9,091 nucleotides of DNA from Cyanobacteria bacterium UBA8803 (GTDB taxonomy: Bacteria > Cyanobacteriota > Cyanobacteriia > Cyanobacteriales > Coleofasciculaceae), in the NCBI GenBank assembly GCA_003505715.1, contig DNXU01000535.1, positions 1 through 9,091 of the forward strand. The letters are read 5' to 3'. Made by a program: the position numbers and the translations under genes. The notes beneath the pieces are model-generated. The model was given only the letters and a program-made list of their open reading frames with translations, was not told the origin of the DNA and made no database searches. Positions 6,883-9,091 of this stretch are shown piece by piece (position 1 is the first letter of the stretch; every line of letters starts with the position of its first letter).

Positions 6883-7662
6883 TCAGAGTCCCCCAATTTC
6901 CAGCTGTGGGGAGCCATTAACTTGACAGCAATCCAAGATCGGATTCTGGGCAAACTCTCCCAACCCAACTGAATTTAACAATTCAGCCCATGCTGTTGGC
7001 TCTTTACTCCGCAACTGTTCCAGAATAGTCAGAGCCTCGTTCCAAATCCCAGCCTTAGCATACAATTTAGCTTGTTCTAAAGGTTGTTGTTGAGCCTGCT
7101 CGATCTTCATCTGTAGCTCTGGACTTATTGAGTTACGCTCAATCCATCCTGTAATTCTCTCATCCTCTTCTCGATTGTTAGGATTGCAAATGACTCCAAA
7201 ATACCACTGGTAATTATTGCCCGGTTTGAGTTCAACTGTTGGCGGGAGGTTTAGTTTAACGATACCGGAACTTTTACTCAGTGGAAAGGTGGTCTGGTAA
7301 ACAACTTTTTCCTCCTGTGTTTCAACCAATATAAACTCGGCTTGTTTATTTCTTAATTCCGGAATATATACATAAATTGTCGGATTGGGCGCAATGGTTG
7401 TCCCCACATTATTTGAGGGCATCAATGCAGCCAGAAGTATTTCACCCTCGTTACTAGAAATACAGGACGAGCGACGGGAGCCTGCCCCTACTGTTCTCGG
7501 AGGTGCCCCCCGATCTGGTGCTGGGGGAAAGTAAATCTTATTTTGTAACCTAGGGGAAGACTGCGCTCTACTTGGGACAGTCCAGACAGGTAACATCAAA
7601 CCAACGGTTGACAGTACAACTGCCAGTATCTTTATTAGACGAAGAGACATTGGCACAGCCAC
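6883..7662 (-). CDS. Exported DUF928 family protein
   Basis: 259 residues. A GTG start at 7662 is chosen over the ATG at codon 5 because AAGGAG (7671-7676) lies 8 bases upstream of the GTG and 20 upstream of the ATG. Residues 1-33 form a signal peptide (basic start, hydrophobic 10-28, cleavage after SRA before Q34). The mature part matches DUF928: APPRTVGAGSRR (53-64), C67, NPTIYVYIPEL (93-103), GIVKLNLP (133-140), YQWYFGVIC (151-159), YAKAGIWNEALTILEQLR (201-218), WAELLNSVGL (225-234). Function is unknown; it is probably periplasmic or outer-membrane associated. From memory, DUF928 genes often lie near CHASE2 cyclases, TPS adhesins and CHAT-domain proteins in cyanobacteria, which fits here. 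It lies 78 bases upstream of the cyclase gene on the same strand, so co-transcription is possible. C67, C159, C245 and C246 are the only cysteines and could form disulfides. Confidence 0.85.
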   Translation of the reverse strand: MAVPMSLRLIKILAVVLSTVGLMLPVWTVPSRAQSSPRLQNKIYFPPAPDRGAPPRTVGAGSRRSSCISSNEGEILLAALMPSNNVGTTIAPNPTIYVYIPELRNKQAEFILVETQEEKVVYQTTFPLSKSSGIVKLNLPPTVELKPGNNYQWYFGVICNPNNREEDERITGWIERNSISPELQMKIEQAQQQPLEQAKLYAKAGIWNEALTILEQLRSKEPTAWAELLNSVGLGEFAQNPILDCCQVNGSPQLEIGGL

Positions 7663-7670
7663 AAGCGGGA

Positions 7671-7676
7671 CTCCTT
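7671..7676 (-). promoter_or_regulatory. Shine-Dalgarno that fixes the GTG start of the DUF928 gene
   Basis: The minus strand reads AAGGAG, then 8 bases, then GTG at 7660-7662. This is the clearest ribosome binding site in the window and decides for the GTG over the in-frame ATG 12 bases later. Confidence 0.7.
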
Positions 7677-7748
7677 ATTTTTAGATATGGGTGTCTATTG
7701 GGTAAAGCCACCTCCAACCTTAGCCACATAAAATCTCTAGTTTTATCC

Positions 7749-7778
7749 TATTAATAACATCTTCATTAAGAAGATTCC
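7749..7778 (-). promoter_or_regulatory. Weak promoter candidate with embedded inverted repeat, upstream of the DUF928 gene
   Basis: On the minus strand TTGGAA is followed after 18 bases by TATTAA (each 4 of 6 to consensus). The spacer contains a 6-base inverted repeat ATCTTC-ATTAA-GAAGAT (7759-7775), which would suit an operator. The remaining 7777-7864 stretch is AT-rich with T-runs at about 7798-7806 and 7815-7821 and holds no credible gene. Confidence 0.25.
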
Positions 7779-7864
7779 AATTTTTCTGATCGGAGAATTT
7801 TTTTTTAATAAAATCTTTTTTCTTAGCTGAATTGAAAATGGAAAAGGGGCTACGGAAAAACTCT

Positions 7865-7899
7865 CCCCATCCCCCATTCCCCATTCCCCATTCCCCAAA
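7865..7899. repeat. Heptamer tandem repeat CCCCATT (cyanobacterial STRR type)
   Basis: Five adjacent 7-base units run CCCCATC, CCCCATT, CCCCATT, CCCCATT and CCCCAAA between purM and the DUF928 gene. Short tandemly repeated repetitive heptamers starting CCCCA are known from filamentous cyanobacteria. Copy number of such tracts tends to vary between strains. It makes a short minus-strand open frame at 7743-7940 look like a Gly-rich peptide; I do not regard that as a gene. Confidence 0.85.
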
Positions 7900-7936
7900 T
7901 GACAGAGTGTGACACTTCTGGGTGCGGAAGGTGGGA

Positions 7937-8971
7937 TCAACTCAATAGGCCAACTACACCACCAGTACCTTCAATTACTTCCCCAATGGTATAGGCTCTA
8001 ATGCCCTGTGACTCAAACCAACAGCGAGATTGCTCTGCTGTCTCTCGTGGTACGAGTATCACAAAACCAATGCCCATGTTGAAGGTATTAAACATGGCCT
8101 CCCTACTTACCTGACCAGCCTCGGCTAACCACTGAAAAATTGGCGGTACGAGCCAACTATTAGGATCGAGCTGAACAGATTGATCCGCACCAAGGCAACG
8201 AGGCAGATTCTCTGGCAACCCACCGCCAGTAATGTGAGCCATGCCATGAATATCAATTCCAGAACGACGAGCCTCCAGAATCGGTTTGACGTAAATCTGA
8301 GTTGGTGTTAACAAAACTTCGCCCAAGCTTTGGCCAGAGAGTAGTTCTGGACGAGTGTCCCAAGAAACTTCCCCTAGAGACTCTTGAACGATTTTGCGCA
8401 CCAGACTGAAACCATTACTGTGAACTCCCTGACTCGCCAAACCAATAGCAATATCTCCCACTTGTACCTGAGAACCGTCTAGCATTTGGCTTTTTTCAAC
8501 AATTCCCACGCAAAACCCTGCCATGTCGTACTCGCCTAGCTGATAAAAACCGGGCATTTCTGCGGTTTCCCCTCCTAGCAAGGCACAACCCGCGATGCGG
8601 CATCCTTGAACGATACCAGCAATTACCTGGGTTAACTGCTCTGAATTAAGTTGGCCAGTGGCTAAATAATCCAAGAAAAATAGTGGCTCAGCTCCACAGG
8701 TCACAACATCATTGACGCACATCGCCACCAAGTCAATGCCAACGGTGTCATGACGGTCGAGGTATTGAGCGAGTTTGAGCTTCGTCCCAACGCCATCGGT
8801 TCCCGATACCAGAATTGGTTCCCGATAACCCATCGGTAATTGGAAACATCCACTAAAACCACCCAGGCCACCTAGTACTTCAGGTCGGTGAGTGCTGTGT
8901 ACCAGACTGCGAATTCGGTCTACAAAAGCTCGACCGGCCTCGACATCAACACCAGCTTCTCGATAATCCAT
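7937..8971 (-). CDS. purM: Phosphoribosylformylglycinamidine cyclo-ligase (AIR synthetase)
   Basis: 344 residues, the usual PurM length. It converts formylglycinamidine ribonucleotide and ATP to 5-aminoimidazole ribonucleotide in cytosolic de novo purine synthesis (EC 6.3.3.1). Family motifs are all present: [12 protein letters not shown] (2-13), [11 protein letters not shown] (56-66), VAMCVNDVV (82-90), [11 protein letters not shown] (131-141), [16 protein letters not shown] (177-192), [13 protein letters not shown] (246-258) and TFNMGIGF (296-303). The ATG at 8971 gives the conserved [10 protein letters not shown]-terminus. No clear Shine-Dalgarno precedes it. The gene is complete and undamaged, and the 274-base spacer with a repeat tract suggests it is not in one operon with the DUF928 gene. 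Confidence 0.98.
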   Translation of the reverse strand: MDYREAGVDVEAGRAFVDRIRSLVHSTHRPEVLGGLGGFSGCFQLPMGYREPILVSGTDGVGTKLKLAQYLDRHDTVGIDLVAMCVNDVVTCGAEPLFFLDYLATGQLNSEQLTQVIAGIVQGCRIAGCALLGGETAEMPGFYQLGEYDMAGFCVGIVEKSQMLDGSQVQVGDIAIGLASQGVHSNGFSLVRKIVQESLGEVSWDTRPELLSGQSLGEVLLTPTQIYVKPILEARRSGIDIHGMAHITGGGLPENLPRCLGADQSVQLDPNSWLVPPIFQWLAEAGQVSREAMFNTFNMGIGFVILVPRETAEQSRCWFESQGIRAYTIGEVIEGTGGVVGLLS

Positions 8972-9091
8972 TAGAAAAAACAGTTGTGAGCTAGAGAGCT
9001 AGTGATGTATTTTACGGTAGCTCGCTACGTTCCGAAATAGGCAACGAGCAACTCCCTTGTTCCCTTCCCCAATTACCCTTCGGCTACGCTC
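8972..9091 (-). promoter_or_regulatory. purM upstream region with weak -10 candidate
   Basis: On the minus strand TAAAAT (9009-9014) lies about 38 bases before the purM ATG and could be a -10; the -35 is poor. Just upstream of it is a short imperfect inverted repeat (GTAGC-TC-GCTAC, about 9016-9027), a possible operator. An 8-base tandem repeat GAGCTAGA/GAGCTAGT lies at about 8988-9003. The edge sequence CTTCGGCTACGCTC resembles a common cyanobacterial interspersed repeat. No gene is seen. Confidence 0.3.

Noticed and set aside
7846..7868. GGGG...CCCC pairing after purM as an intrinsic terminator
   Set aside because: Only four base pairs with a 15-base loop; the T-run is short and the pairing is partly made of repeat sequence.
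7906..7916. AGTGT-G-ACACT palindrome just after purM
   Set aside because: Five-base arms with a one-base centre are too short for a transcript hairpin, and there is no evidence for a binding site.
7743..7940. 65-codon minus-strand open frame between purM and the DUF928 gene
   Set aside because: Its Gly/Trp/Met-rich middle is just the translated CCCCATT repeat. It overlaps the purM stop and has no ribosome site.

Overview
The window looks like chromosomal DNA of a filamentous (Oscillatoriales-type) cyanobacterium. The evidence is six copies of the HIP1 palindrome GCGATCGC, a CCCCATT heptamer tract typical of cyanobacteria, a DUF928 protein (a family I know mainly from cyanobacteria), a CHASE2-type adenylate cyclase whose linker is typical of cyanobacterial cyclases, and a large exported adhesin with the cyanobacterial form of the filamentous-haemagglutinin secretion domain. 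The species assignment is inference.

Layout. Bases 1-3479 (minus) hold the first ~1159 codons of a very long two-partner-secretion haemagglutinin-like adhesin; its C-terminus lies outside the window. Bases 3480-4072 are a 593-base divergent intergenic region. It holds an imperfect palindrome near the adhesin start, a ~136 bp MITE-like element with two strong internal hairpins, two smaller hairpins, a weak plus-strand promoter candidate, and an overlapping set of inverted repeats that could form a pseudoknot just before the next ribosome binding site. Bases 4073-4429 (plus) encode a small HEPN-like protein with no visible partner. Bases 4558-6804 (minus) encode a membrane CHASE2-adenylate cyclase with a C-terminal PilZ-like domain. 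Just upstream on the same strand is a secreted DUF928 protein (6883-7662). After a 274-base spacer with the heptamer repeat comes purM (7937-8971, minus), a purine-synthesis housekeeping gene. The last 120 bases are the purM upstream region.

How the genes may work together. purM is housekeeping and probably functionally unrelated to the rest. The DUF928 gene and the cyclase lie 78 bases apart on one strand and could be co-transcribed, with a hairpin plus T-run between them that may attenuate read-through. An exported DUF928 protein, a periplasm-facing CHASE2 cyclase and a secreted adhesin form a plausible cell-surface sensing and adhesion neighbourhood, but the link is contextual only. The HEPN-like gene is oriented against this group and is not obviously part of it.

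No tRNA, rRNA, CRISPR array or transposase gene was seen. I found no clear-cut new system. The items most worth a second look are the possible pseudoknot leader of the HEPN-like gene, the hairpin at the cyclase start and the cyclase/PilZ-like fusion.
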